Below are positions 43,013-53,417 of a stretch of 64,000 nt of DNA, piece by piece; position 1 is the stretch's first letter; every line of letters begins with the position of its first letter. The notes beneath the pieces are model-generated. The model made no database searches, was not told where the DNA came from, and saw only the letters and a list, made by a program, of their open reading frames with translations. The translations under genes were made by a program, and so were the position numbers. This stretch comes from Winogradskyella pelagia (GTDB lineage: Bacteria > Bacteroidota > Bacteroidia > Flavobacteriales > Flavobacteriaceae), in assembly GCF_017581965.1 (NCBI RefSeq), contig NZ_JAGEVF010000007.1:124001-188000 (forward strand), given 5' to 3'.

Positions 43013-45640
43013 ATGAAGAAGCTTTTTAAAATTTTAGCGTTACTGTTACTCTTGATTATTAGTGTGCTTATTGCAACTCCATTTTTTCTCGAATCTAAAA
43101 TAGAGACAATCGTGCAGAATTATGCTGACAACAATCTAAATGCCGATTTAAGTTTTGACGATATAAGCCTTAGTTTAATAAAGAGTTTCCCAAATGCAGA
43201 AATCCATGTTGAAGCTCTTAAAATAATTAATCGAGCTCCATTTAAAGACGAAATCTTTGCCACTGCAAAAGACCTTTCTTTTAAAATGCCTATCAAAGAA
43301 CTGCTAAACAGTTCAGAAGAACCCTTAACTGTAAATGAAATTATTGCAGAAGAGCTATTACTAACTCTTAAAACAAATGCAAATGGCACCAACAACTATG
43401 ACCTACTTTTAAATAAAGAAAGTGCGCCCAGAGAAGATAGTTCTAAATCAAACAGTTTTAGTTTCAACATAGAAAACTATGAAGTTAACAATAGCGCCTT
43501 TACTTATATCAATGAAGAAAACAACACCAAAGTCTATTTATCCGAATTTAACCACAAAGGCAATGGCATATTCTCCGATGACCAATCTGAACTTGACACA
43601 CAAACCAATTCTAGAATTAGCATTTCGTCAGATAGCACAGACTATTTAAGCAACAACACCATTAAACTAGATGCTCTTATCGATGTAGACTTGGACCAGA
43701 ATACCTATACGTTTAAAGACAACAAAGCGCTCATAAATGCTTTACCACTTGAGTTTGAAGGCTATCTAAAACTTGTTGAAAACGGTGAAGAGTTCGATAT
43801 AAAATTCAAAAATCCTGAATCTTCATTTAAGGATTTTTTGGCCATTATTCCTTCAGAATATTCCAAAAATATAAATGAGGTGAGCACTACTGGAAATTTT
43901 ACGGTTAATGGAAGAATTAAAGGGTTGCTTTCTGAAGAGACCATCCCAACTTTTGATATTCAAATCTCATCAAAAGATGCTTCGTTTAAATACCCTAGCC
44001 TTTCAAAAGCAGTTAAAAACATTAAGATTGATGCAAAAATTAAAAATTCAACGGGTCTTATCAAAGACACTTACGTAGATATTAATCAATTAGATTTTAA
44101 AATAGATGACGATACCTTTAAGTCAGAAGCCCACATCAAAGATTTAGACAAAAATATTAAGGTTAATGCCAATTTAGATGGCGTATTAAACCTCGCTAAT
44201 ATTACTAAAGCCTATCCATTAGAGCTTAAGAATCAACTTACTGGTGTTTTAAAAGGAAAATTGAATACGTCTTTTGATATGGATGCCATTGAAAAAAATG
44301 ACTATAAGCGTATAAAAAACAATGGCAGTGTTTCTGTTTTGAATTTTGTATTCTCATCTAAAGACATTGTTAATCCTATTCAAATCAATAAAGCGACTCT
44401 AGACTTTAAACCAGGGCTAGTAAGTCTAAATAGCTTTAACGCGATTACAGGAACAAGTGATTTTTCTGCAAATGGCAACATAACGAATTTGCTTGGTTTT
44501 CTTTTAAGTGATAAAAAGTTACAAGGTAATTTTAACGTAAACTCCAGCTATTTCGTGATAGCGGATTTTATGGTTGAAGATGATACCGGTTCTGAAACAT
44601 CTAACAAAAGCACATCAGATGTTGGGTCTTTAAAAATACCAGATTTTCTAGATTGTACAATAAAAGCCAATGCTAAAACGGTTGTCTATGACAATCTTAG
44701 CCTCAAAAACGTAAAAGGCGAAGTGCGTATCCAAAATCAAAACGCCAAGCTCGTTAACATGACCTCAGATTTATTCAATGGTCAATTAGCTGTATCTGGA
44801 AATATTTCAACGAAAGAAAAACAACCCGATTTTGATATGAAATTGGGAATGCAAGATTTTGACATCTCCAAATCCTTTGAAGATTTAAAATTACTTGAAA
44901 CCTTAGCGCCTATCGCAAAGGTTTTAAAAGGTAAGCTAAATGCATCAATAGATGTTAATGGATTACTAGATGGAAATTTTTCTCCAGATTTAAAGACAAT
45001 TGCTGGTAACGCTGAAGCAGAGGTATTAACCACTAAAATAAACACCAATGAAAGTGCAATTTTAAATGGGATAAACCAGAATCTCAATTTTATAAACCTT
45101 AATGACCTAAATCTTAAAGATTTTAAAACCACCCTTAGCTTTAAAGACGGAAATGTTTTAATGCAGCCTTTTACAATAAAATATAAAGATATTCCTATTG
45201 AAATAAAAGGGTCCCATAGTTTTGACAACGTCATGGACTATGATGCCGTTTTTCAAGTTCCCGCTAAATATTTAGGAAGTGATGTTAACCGACTCATTGG
45301 CCAAATCAATGATAACGAAGTCAATAACATAAGTGTTCCCGTTACAGCTAAAATTAATGGCACGTTTTCTCAACCACAAATAACAACAGATTTATCTAAG
45401 AGTATTACCAACCTTAGCCAACAACTTATTGAAATTCAAAAACAAAAGCTTATCAATAGCGGTACAGATAAATTTAATGATATAGTTGGTGGACTTCTCG
45501 GTGGTAAAAGAGATACTACAAAAACCAAATCTCAAGAAGACAATATCAAAAAAGATGTAGGGTCTGTTTTAGATAATTTACTTAAGGGCAAGAAAGCTTC
45601 CGCATCAAAAAAACAGAAGGACTCAACCAAAACAAACTAA
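43013..45640 (+). CDS. AsmA-family protein
   Basis: The 875-residue protein starts with a membrane anchor (FKILALLLLLIISVLIATPFF). A long repetitive beta region follows with the AsmA N-terminal pattern (SFDDISLSLIKSFPNAEIHV) and a C-terminal AsmA_2-type region (LKIPDFLDCTIKANAKTVVYD). The extreme end is Lys/Ser-rich. AsmA-like proteins bridge the periplasm and are linked to phospholipid transport or outer-membrane assembly. It stands alone between the transporter gene and rpoD. Confidence 0.85.
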   Translation: MKKLFKILALLLLLIISVLIATPFFLESKIETIVQNYADNNLNADLSFDDISLSLIKSFPNAEIHVEALKIINRAPFKDEIFATAKDLSFKMPIKELLNSSEEPLTVNEIIAEELLLTLKTNANGTNNYDLLLNKESAPREDSSKSNSFSFNIENYEVNNSAFTYINEENNTKVYLSEFNHKGNGIFSDDQSELDTQTNSRISISSDSTDYLSNNTIKLDALIDVDLDQNTYTFKDNKALINALPLEFEGYLKLVENGEEFDIKFKNPESSFKDFLAIIPSEYSKNINEVSTTGNFTVNGRIKGLLSEETIPTFDIQISSKDASFKYPSLSKAVKNIKIDAKIKNSTGLIKDTYVDINQLDFKIDDDTFKSEAHIKDLDKNIKVNANLDGVLNLANITKAYPLELKNQLTGVLKGKLNTSFDMDAIEKNDYKRIKNNGSVSVLNFVFSSKDIVNPIQINKATLDFKPGLVSLNSFNAITGTSDFSANGNITNLLGFLLSDKKLQGNFNVNSSYFVIADFMVEDDTGSETSNKSTSDVGSLKIPDFLDCTIKANAKTVVYDNLSLKNVKGEVRIQNQNAKLVNMTSDLFNGQLAVSGNISTKEKQPDFDMKLGMQDFDISKSFEDLKLLETLAPIAKVLKGKLNASIDVNGLLDGNFSPDLKTIAGNAEAEVLTTKINTNESAILNGINQNLNFINLNDLNLKDFKTTLSFKDGNVLMQPFTIKYKDIPIEIKGSHSFDNVMDYDAVFQVPAKYLGSDVNRLIGQINDNEVNNISVPVTAKINGTFSQPQITTDLSKSITNLSQQLIEIQKQKLINSGTDKFNDIVGGLLGGKRDTTKTKSQEDNIKKDVGSVLDNLLKGKKASASKKQKDSTKTN

Positions 45641-45753
45641 ATTTTGGCCTTTCTGGTCTATTTTTTACTAAAAACTGTTAATTATTAGCCATTTTCTTGG
45701 AATTGTGAATTATTAGACTATTATGTGGGTTGACTAAATTTTAAAAGGAATAT

Positions 45754-46617
45754 ATGAGGCAATTAAAAATCACCAAGCAAGTTACCAATAGAGAAGACAA
45801 ATCTTTAGATAAATATCTACAAGACATTAGTAAAATTCCTTTGATAACTGCGGATGAAGAAGTAGAATTGGCGCAGCGCATTAAAAAAGGTGATCAAGAA
45901 GCGTTAGAGAAATTGACAACTGCTAATTTAAGATTTGTGGTATCTGTAGCTAAACAGTACCAAAATCAAGGATTAAAGTTACCCGACCTCATCAATGAAG
46001 GCAACGCAGGTTTAGTAAAAGCTGCAAAGAGATTTGATGAAACTCGTGGATTTAAGTTTATCTCCTATGCCGTTTGGTGGATTAGACAATCTATCTTACA
46101 AGCATTGGCAGAACAATCTAGAATTGTAAGATTACCACTTAATAAAATAGGAACAATTAACAAGATAAATAAAACCTATTCTCATTTAGAGCAGATATAT
46201 CAGCGTCCTCCAAACGCAGCAGAAATTGCTAGAGAACTGGACATTAGTGTTAGAGAGGTTAAGCAATCCATGAAAAACTCTGGGCGCCACCTGTCCATGG
46301 ATGCGCCGTTAAAAGACGGAGAAACATTTAGTTTATACGATGTTGTTAGCGAAAAAGATTCACCAAGACCAGACAAAGACCTCATGCACGACTCACTTCA
46401 AATTGAAATTGAACGTGCACTAGATACATTAACCCAAAAGGAAAAAGATGTCATCCGTCTTAATTTTGGGATTGGCAATCAGCCTGCAATGTCCCTCGAA
46501 GAAATTGGAAATATTTATGATTTAACACGAGAGCGTGTTAGGCAAATTCGGGAAAAAGGTATTCGCAGATTACGCCATGCTAGTAAGAGCAAAATTCTAA
46601 AAACCTATTTGGGATAA
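45754..46617 (+). CDS. rpoD: Primary sigma-70 factor
   Basis: The 287-residue sigma factor is the short form typical of Bacteroidota, with no region 1.1 or long spacer. Region 1.2 begins at [15 protein letters not shown], region 2 has [39 protein letters not shown] and [15 protein letters not shown], and region 4 has [22 protein letters not shown]. It recognises the -33/-7 promoters seen in this window. rpsU lies 76 bases downstream with its own -7 box. Confidence 0.95.
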   Translation: MRQLKITKQVTNREDKSLDKYLQDISKIPLITADEEVELAQRIKKGDQEALEKLTTANLRFVVSVAKQYQNQGLKLPDLINEGNAGLVKAAKRFDETRGFKFISYAVWWIRQSILQALAEQSRIVRLPLNKIGTINKINKTYSHLEQIYQRPPNAAEIARELDISVREVKQSMKNSGRHLSMDAPLKDGETFSLYDVVSEKDSPRPDKDLMHDSLQIEIERALDTLTQKEKDVIRLNFGIGNQPAMSLEEIGNIYDLTRERVRQIREKGIRRLRHASKSKILKTYLG

Positions 46618-46645
46618 ATTATTTTTTATTTTAAATAAGTTGGAG

Positions 46646-46653
46646 TATATTTG
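46646..46653 (+). promoter_or_regulatory. Likely -7 box of the rpsU promoter
   Basis: TATATTTG matches TAnnTTTG exactly and lies 40 bases before the rpsU ATG. Confidence 0.6.
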
Positions 46654-46693
46654 CCACCCATTTAAAGAATTGAGACAACATAATTAAGGTTCC

Positions 46694-46888
46694 ATGATTA
46701 AAATAGAAATCAAAGAAGGTGAAAATATAGAGCGCGCTTTAAAAAGATATAAGCGTAAACACAGAAATGTTCAAATAATGCAAAACTTAAGAGAATCGCG
46801 TTATTTTACTAAGCCTTCTGTTAAAAGAAGAAGAGAAATTCAAAAGGCAGAATACATCCAAGGCCTAAGAGATCAAGAAAATATTTAA
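46694..46888 (+). CDS. rpsU: 30S ribosomal protein S21
   Basis: The 64-residue product matches S21 over its length: MIKIEIKEGENIERALKRYK at the start, then TKPSVKRRREIQKAEYIQ in the basic helix. S21 binds near the 3' end of 16S rRNA and helps in initiation. It has its own promoter and a strong terminator. Confidence 0.96.
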   Translation: MIKIEIKEGENIERALKRYKRKHRNVQIMQNLRESRYFTKPSVKRRREIQKAEYIQGLRDQENI

Positions 46889-46914
46889 GATTAGATATCA
46901 TTCTGTTAAAAAAA

Positions 46915-46946
46915 AAAGAGCAACATAAATGTTGCTCTTTTTTTTT
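46915..46946. terminator. Bidirectional terminator between rpsU and a convergent gene
   Basis: AAAGAGCAAC (46915-46924) pairs with GTTGCTCTTT (46931-46940) around ATAAAT. A run of T follows to 46946, and a run of A precedes the stem, so it should also stop minus-strand transcripts. Confidence 0.9.
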
Positions 46947-46962
46947 GGATAACCAATTTGCA

Positions 46963-47214
46963 CTACCTGAATTTTTCTTTTTCAACAGGAACCTCAATAG
47001 GCTCAATGGGTCTATCTTCGTAGAAATGCTCGAAAGTTTTGTCCGTTGTATAATCGTCAGTAAGAACCTTATAAACCATAATTACCAAAAATACTTGGCC
47101 AAGTACAGTTAAGTAGAACACCCAATTGAAGGGAAAATCCATGGCACTCATTACTGTGATTGTTATAAGTAATAATGTTGTAATTGCTATGTATGGAAAT
47201 GGTGATGACTTCAT
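46963..47214 (-). CDS. Small two-helix membrane protein (83 aa)
   Basis: I do not recognise a named family. The product has two membrane helices (YIAITTLLLITITVMSA and WVFYLTVLGQVFLVIMVY) and a charged C-terminal tail ending PIEVPVEKEKFR. It lies 70 bases after the DUF2797 gene on the same strand and ends at the shared terminator, so it is probably a real gene of an inner-membrane protein. Confidence 0.7.
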   Translation of the reverse strand: MKSSPFPYIAITTLLLITITVMSAMDFPFNWVFYLTVLGQVFLVIMVYKVLTDDYTTDKTFEHFYEDRPIEPIEVPVEKEKFR

Positions 47215-47284
47215 TCTTCTTTATTTTGTTTAAAGATATTTATTTTTAATTAAACAAAATAACATTTAACGCTACTCTAACATC

Positions 47285-48079
47285 TTATGCTAAAGCAATT
47301 TCAACCACCAACCCTTCATTTGATCTGATGTTAAAAACCCTTTCATCTTCGAACAATAGATATTGACCTTTAATTCCAACCAATTGACCAGAATAAGTAG
47401 AGACTTTAGACAGGTTTAAACTGTTGGGTTTTTTTGGATAATGTTCTACCGGAAAGTTAATATTGGTCTCTTTATTATGCTCTAAAACATAAGGTTTTAC
47501 TTCTTCTGGTATATAGATTTTAAGACGGTCTCGCCATTCCATTAAATCTTCATCCTTAAGATTGTTCTTTAGCATATTACGCCAATTAGTTTTATCTGCA
47601 ACATGCTCCTTAAGCGCAACTTCTGTAATACCTGCTAAATATCTATTAGGAACTTCGACTATCTCTATCGCCTCATGGGCGCCTTGATCAATCCATCGTG
47701 TTGGCACTTGACTTTTGCGCGTGACACCAACTTTTACATTGCTTGAATTTGCCAGATATACAATATGCGGTTGTAATTGTATCTTCTTTTCAAACACCAA
47801 ATCTCTATCTTCCTTATTTAAATGTGCTGTACTTAACTCTGGCCGCATAATCCAATCTCCTGCAAGTGGCTTTTCAAAAAAACAAGTTCTACAAAAGCCC
47901 TGCCTAAAGATAGGACGACTTAAACCGCAACTCAAACACTGCTCTCCTACTTTGGTTATTGATATGGTTTTGTTAAGCAGTTGATTCATATGAATAAAAT
48001 CATTTTCGAAGACCAAATAATATTGGATAGGGTCTAAAAACTCTGTTTGCATTTTTGTAAGTACACCAGTATAAAGCAT
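47285..48079 (-). CDS. DUF2797 family protein
   Basis: The 264-residue protein has a zinc-ribbon-like CLSCGLSRPIFRQGFCRTCF near residue 47, with four cysteines, and the block HIVYLANSSNVKVGVTRKSQ near 103, as in the DUF2797 family. The function of the family is not known to me; the GIY-YIG-like arrangement of that second block hints at nucleic acid binding. It diverges from the GH3 gene with only 52 bases between starts. Confidence 0.82.
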   Translation of the reverse strand: MLYTGVLTKMQTEFLDPIQYYLVFENDFIHMNQLLNKTISITKVGEQCLSCGLSRPIFRQGFCRTCFFEKPLAGDWIMRPELSTAHLNKEDRDLVFEKKIQLQPHIVYLANSSNVKVGVTRKSQVPTRWIDQGAHEAIEIVEVPNRYLAGITEVALKEHVADKTNWRNMLKNNLKDEDLMEWRDRLKIYIPEEVKPYVLEHNKETNINFPVEHYPKKPNSLNLSKVSTYSGQLVGIKGQYLLFEDERVFNIRSNEGLVVEIALA

Positions 48080-48131
48080 TAAAGAATTTTAGTATTTTTA
48101 GCGTGATTATTAGCGTAAAGATAGCCATTCC

Positions 48132-49649
48132 ATGCCAATTCCTATTGTAAATTCCATCGCTTCGTGGTTTTTAAAAAAGCGGTTTCATCAAATTGATCTT
48201 TTTTTAAAATATCCTAATGAGGTACAATCCGAATTGCTTTTTAGCCTTCTTAAATTTGCGAAGGATACCGAAATTGGAAAGCAGTATGATTTTGCCTCCA
48301 TAAAGACTTATAAAGAATTTAATGAGCGTATTCCTATAGTTGATTACGAAACCGCTCAACCCTCTATAGAACGCTCAAGAAGAGGAGAGCAGAATATCTT
48401 TTGGCCTAGACCTATTAAATGGTTTGCCAAATCCAGTGGTACTACAAATGCAAAGAGCAAATTCATCCCTGTAAGTAATGAGTCGCTAGAGGATTGTCAT
48501 TACGCGGCAAGTAAAGATTTACTTTGTATGTACCTTAACAACAATGAAGGTGCTCAATTATTTACCGGTAAAAGTTTGCGTCTCGGCGGTAGCAAGGAAC
48601 TCTATAAGGAAAACGGTACTGTTTTTGGCGACCTAAGTGCTATTTTAATTGACAATATGCCATTTTGGGCCGAGTTTAGTAGCACACCGAGCAGCAAGGT
48701 TTCTCTTATGAGCGAGTGGGAATATAAAATGCAAGCCATTGTTGAGGAAACCATTAATGAAAATGTAACTTCTCTTGCTGGTGTTCCCTCTTGGATGTTA
48801 GTACTTCTCAATGCTGCTCTAGAGCATACAAACAAAGACAGCCTCTTCGATATTTGGCCAAATCTCGAAGTCTATTTTCACGGTGGCGTTAGTTTTAGTC
48901 CCTATATAGAACAATACCGAAGAATTATTCCTTCTAAAACATTTAAGTATTATGAAATTTATAATGCTTCTGAAGGGTTTTTTGCCATTCAAGACCAAAA
49001 CTATTCCGGCGACCTTTTATTAATGTTAGACTATGGCATTTTTTATGAATTTATACCAATGGACAGCTATGGTAAACCGGAGCAATATGCCATTCCATTA
49101 AGCGAAGTTAAGCTCAATACTAACTACGCCCTTGTTATAACTACAAACGCCGGACTTTGGCGTTATAAAGTTGGAGATACTATAAAATTTGTGAGTTTAA
49201 ATCCGCATCGCATAAAAGTCACCGGTAGGACTAAGCATCATATCAATGCATTTGGCGAAGAGCTTATCATTGAAAATGCCGAGGAAGCCCTAAAAAAAGT
49301 ATGTAAACGCACAGCCTCTGAGATTGTGGATTATACCGCCGCTCCAATTTTTATGAGTGGTAAAGAAAAAGGTGCTCACGAATGGATTATAGAATTTAAA
49401 ACACCACCAAAAAATATTAATTATTTTAATGAGTTATTTGATAATGCCCTCAAAGCACTTAACTCTGATTACGAGGCTAAACGCTATAATAACATAACCT
49501 TAAACAAGCCTAAGATCCATATGGCGCGTACAAATCTTTTTTACGACTGGCTCAAAGCCAATGATAAACTCGGTGGCCAGCACAAGGTGCCAAGGCTGTC
49601 TAACTCTAGAGATTATGTAGAGGCGTTATTGAAGATGAATGGCCCATAG
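48132..49649 (+). CDS. GH3 (auxin-responsive) family acyl-adenylating protein
   Basis: The 505-residue protein belongs to the GH3 family of the ANL adenylating superfamily, first known from plants. Motifs are KSSGTTNAKSKFIPVS near residue 98 (ATP loop), YNASEGFFAIQ near 279, and RYKVGDTIKF with TGRTKHHINAFGEEL near 345-378. Plant members join amino acids to acyl acids such as auxin. The role in Bacteroidota, where the family is widespread, is unknown. It stands alone; the 250 bases downstream hold only a terminator. Confidence 0.88.
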   Translation: MPIPIVNSIASWFLKKRFHQIDLFLKYPNEVQSELLFSLLKFAKDTEIGKQYDFASIKTYKEFNERIPIVDYETAQPSIERSRRGEQNIFWPRPIKWFAKSSGTTNAKSKFIPVSNESLEDCHYAASKDLLCMYLNNNEGAQLFTGKSLRLGGSKELYKENGTVFGDLSAILIDNMPFWAEFSSTPSSKVSLMSEWEYKMQAIVEETINENVTSLAGVPSWMLVLLNAALEHTNKDSLFDIWPNLEVYFHGGVSFSPYIEQYRRIIPSKTFKYYEIYNASEGFFAIQDQNYSGDLLLMLDYGIFYEFIPMDSYGKPEQYAIPLSEVKLNTNYALVITTNAGLWRYKVGDTIKFVSLNPHRIKVTGRTKHHINAFGEELIIENAEEALKKVCKRTASEIVDYTAAPIFMSGKEKGAHEWIIEFKTPPKNINYFNELFDNALKALNSDYEAKRYNNITLNKPKIHMARTNLFYDWLKANDKLGGQHKVPRLSNSRDYVEALLKMNGP

Positions 49650-49852
49650 CAATTCATCGGTAAAATTGGTATTGCCTTTACCCAAATCGAAATAATGATC
49701 CCTTAAGCCAAAAGATTAGACATTTCTTTTATTAGAACACATTGGGCTCTATATTCGTATCAAATAAATGTGCTATCAACAATATTGCCATCTCTTAAAA
49801 AGCATACTAAAGAATGCAATATTAAATTAATCGATCCTTAATTATAAAGAAA

Positions 49853-49880
49853 GCCACAACTTAAAAGTTGTGGCCTTTTT
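49853..49880. terminator. Bidirectional terminator between the GH3 gene and clpX
   Basis: GCCACAACT (49853-49861) pairs with AGTTGTGGC (49866-49874), followed by CTTTTT. On the minus strand TTTCTTT follows. It sits 20 bases after the clpX stop. Confidence 0.85.
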
Positions 49881-49899
49881 GTTCTAAGTAGATATTAAA

Positions 49900-51129
49900 C
49901 TAAGATACCGCCTTAAGCTTTTTCAATGTAGATTTAGAAAGGCGTTGCTCGGCATAAGCTTTCGTAACATTAAGCTTTGTTTCACCAGAACCCGGTAAAT
50001 TAAACATAGCTTCGGTTAAAATCTCTTCGCACAAGGATCGCAATCCCCTAGCACCTAACTTGTATTCAATTGCTTTACCTACAATATAATCTAAAGCCCC
50101 TTCTGTAATGGTAAATTCTACCTCGTCCATTCCAAACAACTTTTTGTATTGCTTAATAATGGCATTCTTTGGCTCAGTCAATATAGCCCTTAAGGTATGA
50201 GCATCTAACGGATCCATGTGAGTAAGCACAGGCAAACGTCCTATGATTTCTGGTATCAATCCAAAATCCTTTAAATCTTTGGGAATGATGTACTGCAAAA
50301 TATTGTCATTATCTACAATATCACTCTTTACAGAACTGTAGCCAATGGCCTGCATATTAAGACGTTTGGTTATTACACGCTCTATGCCATCAAAAGCACC
50401 TCCGGCTATAAAAAGAATATGCTCCGTATTGACCTCAATAAATTTTTGGTCTGGGTGTTTACGGCCACCTTTTGGTGGAACATTAACAATGGTCCCCTCT
50501 AGGAGTTTTAGCAAGGCTTGTTGCACGCCTTCACCAGATACATCACGTGTAATCGAAGGATTGTCACTTTTCCTAGCAATCTTATCGATTTCATCTATAA
50601 AAACAATACCACGCTGGGCTTTCTCAAGATTATAATCTGCTGACTGTAGTAAACGTGTTAAAATGCTTTCTACGTCCTCTCCAACATAGCCCGCTTCGGT
50701 TAACACCGTTGCATCTACAATAGCAAGCGGAACGTTTAGCATTTTAGCTATGGTTTTGGCCATTAAAGTTTTACCTGTACCGGTTTGCCCAACCATAATG
50801 ATATTACTTTTCTGGATTTCAATATCATCATCCGTAGGTGGCTGCAGCAAACGCTTATAATGATTATAAACTGCTACAGACATGACGCGTTTTGTGTATT
50901 CTTGACCAATTATGTACTCATCTAAAAAAGCTTTAATCTCTTTAGGCTTTCTCAACATTAATTCTGCACTGAGCTCACTTCCTCCAACTTGTTTAGATTC
51001 TTCTACAACAATCCCATGAGCCTGCTCGATACATCTATCGCAAATATGGGCATCTAAACCTGCAATAAGCAGATTGGTCTCTGGCTTTTTCCTACCACAA
51101 AATGAGCATTCTAATTCTTCCTTTGCCAT
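49900..51129 (-). CDS. clpX: ATP-dependent Clp protease ATP-binding subunit ClpX
   Basis: The ATPase unfolds substrates for ClpP. The 409-residue protein has an N-terminal zinc-binding domain ([17 protein letters not shown] ... CDRC), Walker A GQTGTGKT near residue 117, Walker [13 protein letters not shown] near 175, and [19 protein letters not shown] near 196, all typical of ClpX. clpP lies 44 bases upstream on the same strand, so they form an operon. Confidence 0.97.
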   Translation of the reverse strand: MAKEELECSFCGRKKPETNLLIAGLDAHICDRCIEQAHGIVVEESKQVGGSELSAELMLRKPKEIKAFLDEYIIGQEYTKRVMSVAVYNHYKRLLQPPTDDDIEIQKSNIIMVGQTGTGKTLMAKTIAKMLNVPLAIVDATVLTEAGYVGEDVESILTRLLQSADYNLEKAQRGIVFIDEIDKIARKSDNPSITRDVSGEGVQQALLKLLEGTIVNVPPKGGRKHPDQKFIEVNTEHILFIAGGAFDGIERVITKRLNMQAIGYSSVKSDIVDNDNILQYIIPKDLKDFGLIPEIIGRLPVLTHMDPLDAHTLRAILTEPKNAIIKQYKKLFGMDEVEFTITEGALDYIVGKAIEYKLGARGLRSLCEEILTEAMFNLPGSGETKLNVTKAYAEQRLSKSTLKKLKAVS

Positions 51130-51173
51130 AATATTAATTCTTAATTGTCGGTTTTAGTCGCAATCAATAGAGA

Positions 51174-51848
51174 TTACTTGCGTTCTAAAACTTCATCAAT
51201 CATACCATAATCTAAGGCCTCGCTAGATTTCATCCAATAGTCCCTATCGGAGTCTTTTTCTACTTCTTCATAAGGTTTACCTGAGTGGTTTGATATAATG
51301 GTATATAATTCTTCTTTTACTTTAATGGTTTCTCTTACAGCGATTTCCATATCGGAGACCTGACCTTGCGTTCCACTCATTGGTTGATGAATCATTACTC
51401 TTGAGTGTTTAAGAGCAGATCGTTTTCCCTTTTCACCTGCGCATAACAGCACTGCTGCCATTGAAGCAGCAATACCTGTACAAATAGTAGCAACATCTGG
51501 TTTAACAAACTGCATGGTATCATAAATTCCTAAACCAGCATAAACGCTACCTCCTGGAGAATTAATATAGATTTGAATATCCTTTGAAGCATCAACACTT
51601 TGAAGGAATAACAACTGTGCCTGAATGATATTGGCAACTTGATCATTTACTCCTGTCCCCAAAAAGATAATACGATCCATCATTAATCTAGAAAATACAT
51701 CCATAGCAACAGCGTTCATTTGCCGTTCTTCAATAATATTTGGTGTAAGATTAGTAGGATACATACTTGTTAAAACCTTATCAAAATAAAGGCTATTAAC
51801 ACCTTGATCTTTTGTGGCGAATTTTTCAAACTCTTTACCGTAGTTCAT
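51174..51848 (-). CDS. clpP: ATP-dependent Clp protease proteolytic subunit
   Basis: The 224-residue serine protease has the catalytic Ser in GIAASMAAVLLCAGEKGKR, His in HSRVMIHQPM and Asp in EKDSDRDYWM. The family's usual GQAASMGA is here GIAASMAA, common in this phylum. It forms a barrel with ClpX. It lies after tig but has a terminator before it, so it probably has its own promoter. Confidence 0.97.
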   Translation of the reverse strand: MNYGKEFEKFATKDQGVNSLYFDKVLTSMYPTNLTPNIIEERQMNAVAMDVFSRLMMDRIIFLGTGVNDQVANIIQAQLLFLQSVDASKDIQIYINSPGGSVYAGLGIYDTMQFVKPDVATICTGIAASMAAVLLCAGEKGKRSALKHSRVMIHQPMSGTQGQVSDMEIAVRETIKVKEELYTIISNHSGKPYEEVEKDSDRDYWMKSSEALDYGMIDEVLERK

Positions 51849-51952
51849 ATAGTTTTTATGCTTTTAATTAATGTAATTAAATTTTCCTTTTTTTACTTTT
51901 TATTGATACAAACAGCTAGGATAACTCAAAAATTGCGACTCAAAGTGCCTAT

Positions 51953-51985
51953 CAAAAAAAAGCGTAAAACCTTTCCGTTTTACGC
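51953..51985 (-). terminator. Terminator of tig
   Basis: GCGTAAAAC (51962-51970) pairs with GTTTTACGC (51977-51985); on the minus strand a run of eight T follows. It lies 30 bases after the tig stop. Confidence 0.9.
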
Positions 51986-52015
51986 CTTAAAGATACTAAT
52001 ATTTTTACAGACTAA

Positions 52016-53338
52016 TTAACTGTAAAACTCCTTCACAAAATCATCATAAGTAATCTCTTTTGTTTTGAGATTAACCTCGGTCTTGTAGAAGTTTAATAGT
52101 TTTTGACTCATTAATTGTTCTGAAAGGCGTTTTACCTCGTCTTGATTAGACAAGATTCGCGCTGCGATGTCCTCTAATTCTTTTTCTGTAGGGTTCATTT
52201 GACCAAACTGTGCCATCTGCCCTTTTATCATCTCCATAGCATACGCTTTTAAATCTTCAAACTGTACTTGGAGGTTGTTTTCTTGAATTATTTTGCCTTC
52301 TATAAGTTGATAACGAATACCCTTTTCTGATTTTTCATATTCGCTTTTAGCCTGCTCCTCGTCCATAGGTTCTTCTCCTGAGGTCTGCATCCACTTTTGG
52401 AGGAATTCTGCTGGCAAATCGAACTTAGTACTATCAATTAAATATTCCGTAACATCATTTAAGAGTTTTTGGTCACCCTGCTGCGCAAATTGTTTCTCTG
52501 AGTCCGCTTTAATGCGCTCTTTTAATTCTGTAGCTGATGTGATGACATCTTTACCAAACAACTTATCAAATAATTCTTGGTCTAAGTCAGCCAACTCGCG
52601 TTTATTAATTTCAGAAACTTCGAAGTTTACTTCAATATCTAAGCCATGGGCGTCGTCATGGGCTACTTTCAGATAAGTCATTAAGTCATGATCATTATCA
52701 AATAAGCCTTTTGTTTTCAAGGTTATAATATCACCGACCTTAGCTCCTACTAATTTTTTAGTATTAGCTTTTCCCTTTATTTTATCTAAAGAAAGGGTTG
52801 CTACATTTTCAACACCCTCTTCTTCATTTGAAAATTTACCTGTAATCTCAGAATCTTCGTCAATAGCTTCTTGAGGTATAAGTTTACCATATTGCTTTTG
52901 CAGATGTTTAACTTGGTCATTAATCATTTTATCATCAGCAATGATGTTATAATGTGTTATGGCTTTTTTGCCTTTTAACTTAACATCGAATTCTGGCGCC
53001 AATCCTAATTCAAACTCAAAGGCAAATGCATCCGCACCCCAATCTAAATCGTCTTGTGGCTTTGGAAGTGGATTACCTAGCACATCTAGTTTTTCTTCAA
53101 CTAGATATTTGCCTATAGCATCTTGCAATAATTTATTAACCTCATCAACAAGCACTGCTTTACCATATTGCTTTTTTACTAAGCTCATTGGCACATGTCC
53201 TTTTCTAAACCCAGGAATGTTGGCAGATTTACGATAATCAGATAGGACTTTTTCTACCTTGTCGCTGTAATCATCCTTAGTAATTTCTACTTTGACCACC
53301 GCATTTAACGCATCGCTGTTCTCTCTTGTAATATTCAT
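52016..53338 (-). CDS. tig: Trigger factor
   Basis: The ribosome-bound chaperone has the ribosome-docking GFRKGHVPMSLVKKQYGKAV near residue 43 and a long helical C-terminal domain. The middle PPIase domain is poorly conserved, with GDIITLKTKGLFDNDHDLM in its place, as usual in this phylum. The length of 440 residues is normal. The tig-clpP-clpX order is the widely conserved one. Confidence 0.93.
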   Translation of the reverse strand: MNITRENSDALNAVVKVEITKDDYSDKVEKVLSDYRKSANIPGFRKGHVPMSLVKKQYGKAVLVDEVNKLLQDAIGKYLVEEKLDVLGNPLPKPQDDLDWGADAFAFEFELGLAPEFDVKLKGKKAITHYNIIADDKMINDQVKHLQKQYGKLIPQEAIDEDSEITGKFSNEEEGVENVATLSLDKIKGKANTKKLVGAKVGDIITLKTKGLFDNDHDLMTYLKVAHDDAHGLDIEVNFEVSEINKRELADLDQELFDKLFGKDVITSATELKERIKADSEKQFAQQGDQKLLNDVTEYLIDSTKFDLPAEFLQKWMQTSGEEPMDEEQAKSEYEKSEKGIRYQLIEGKIIQENNLQVQFEDLKAYAMEMIKGQMAQFGQMNPTEKELEDIAARILSNQDEVKRLSEQLMSQKLLNFYKTEVNLKTKEITYDDFVKEFYS

Positions 53339-53363
53339 CTTTATTGTAACTAAAATTGGGCTG

Positions 53364-53391
53364 CAAATTTACGATAAATTTTACAACCCAA
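53364..53391 (-). promoter_or_regulatory. Promoter of tig
   Basis: On the minus strand TTG (53391-53389) and TAAATTTG (53371-53364) are 17 bases apart, matching the Bacteroidota consensus. The -7 box lies 25 bases before the tig ATG. Confidence 0.65.
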
Positions 53392-53417
53392 CAATATTTT
53401 AAGCTCTTGAAAATGAA

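Noticed and set aside
48132-49649. GH3 protein as a glycoside hydrolase family 3 enzyme
   Set aside because: The name coincides only. The sequence has the ATP-binding and adenylation motifs of the auxin GH3 family and no sugar hydrolase motifs.
49627-49710. Minus-strand stretch reading GLRDHYFDLGKGNTNF after the GH3 gene
   Set aside because: Only about 28 codons, no start codon and a stop on both sides. It partly overlaps the end of the GH3 gene on the other strand; it is probably chance.
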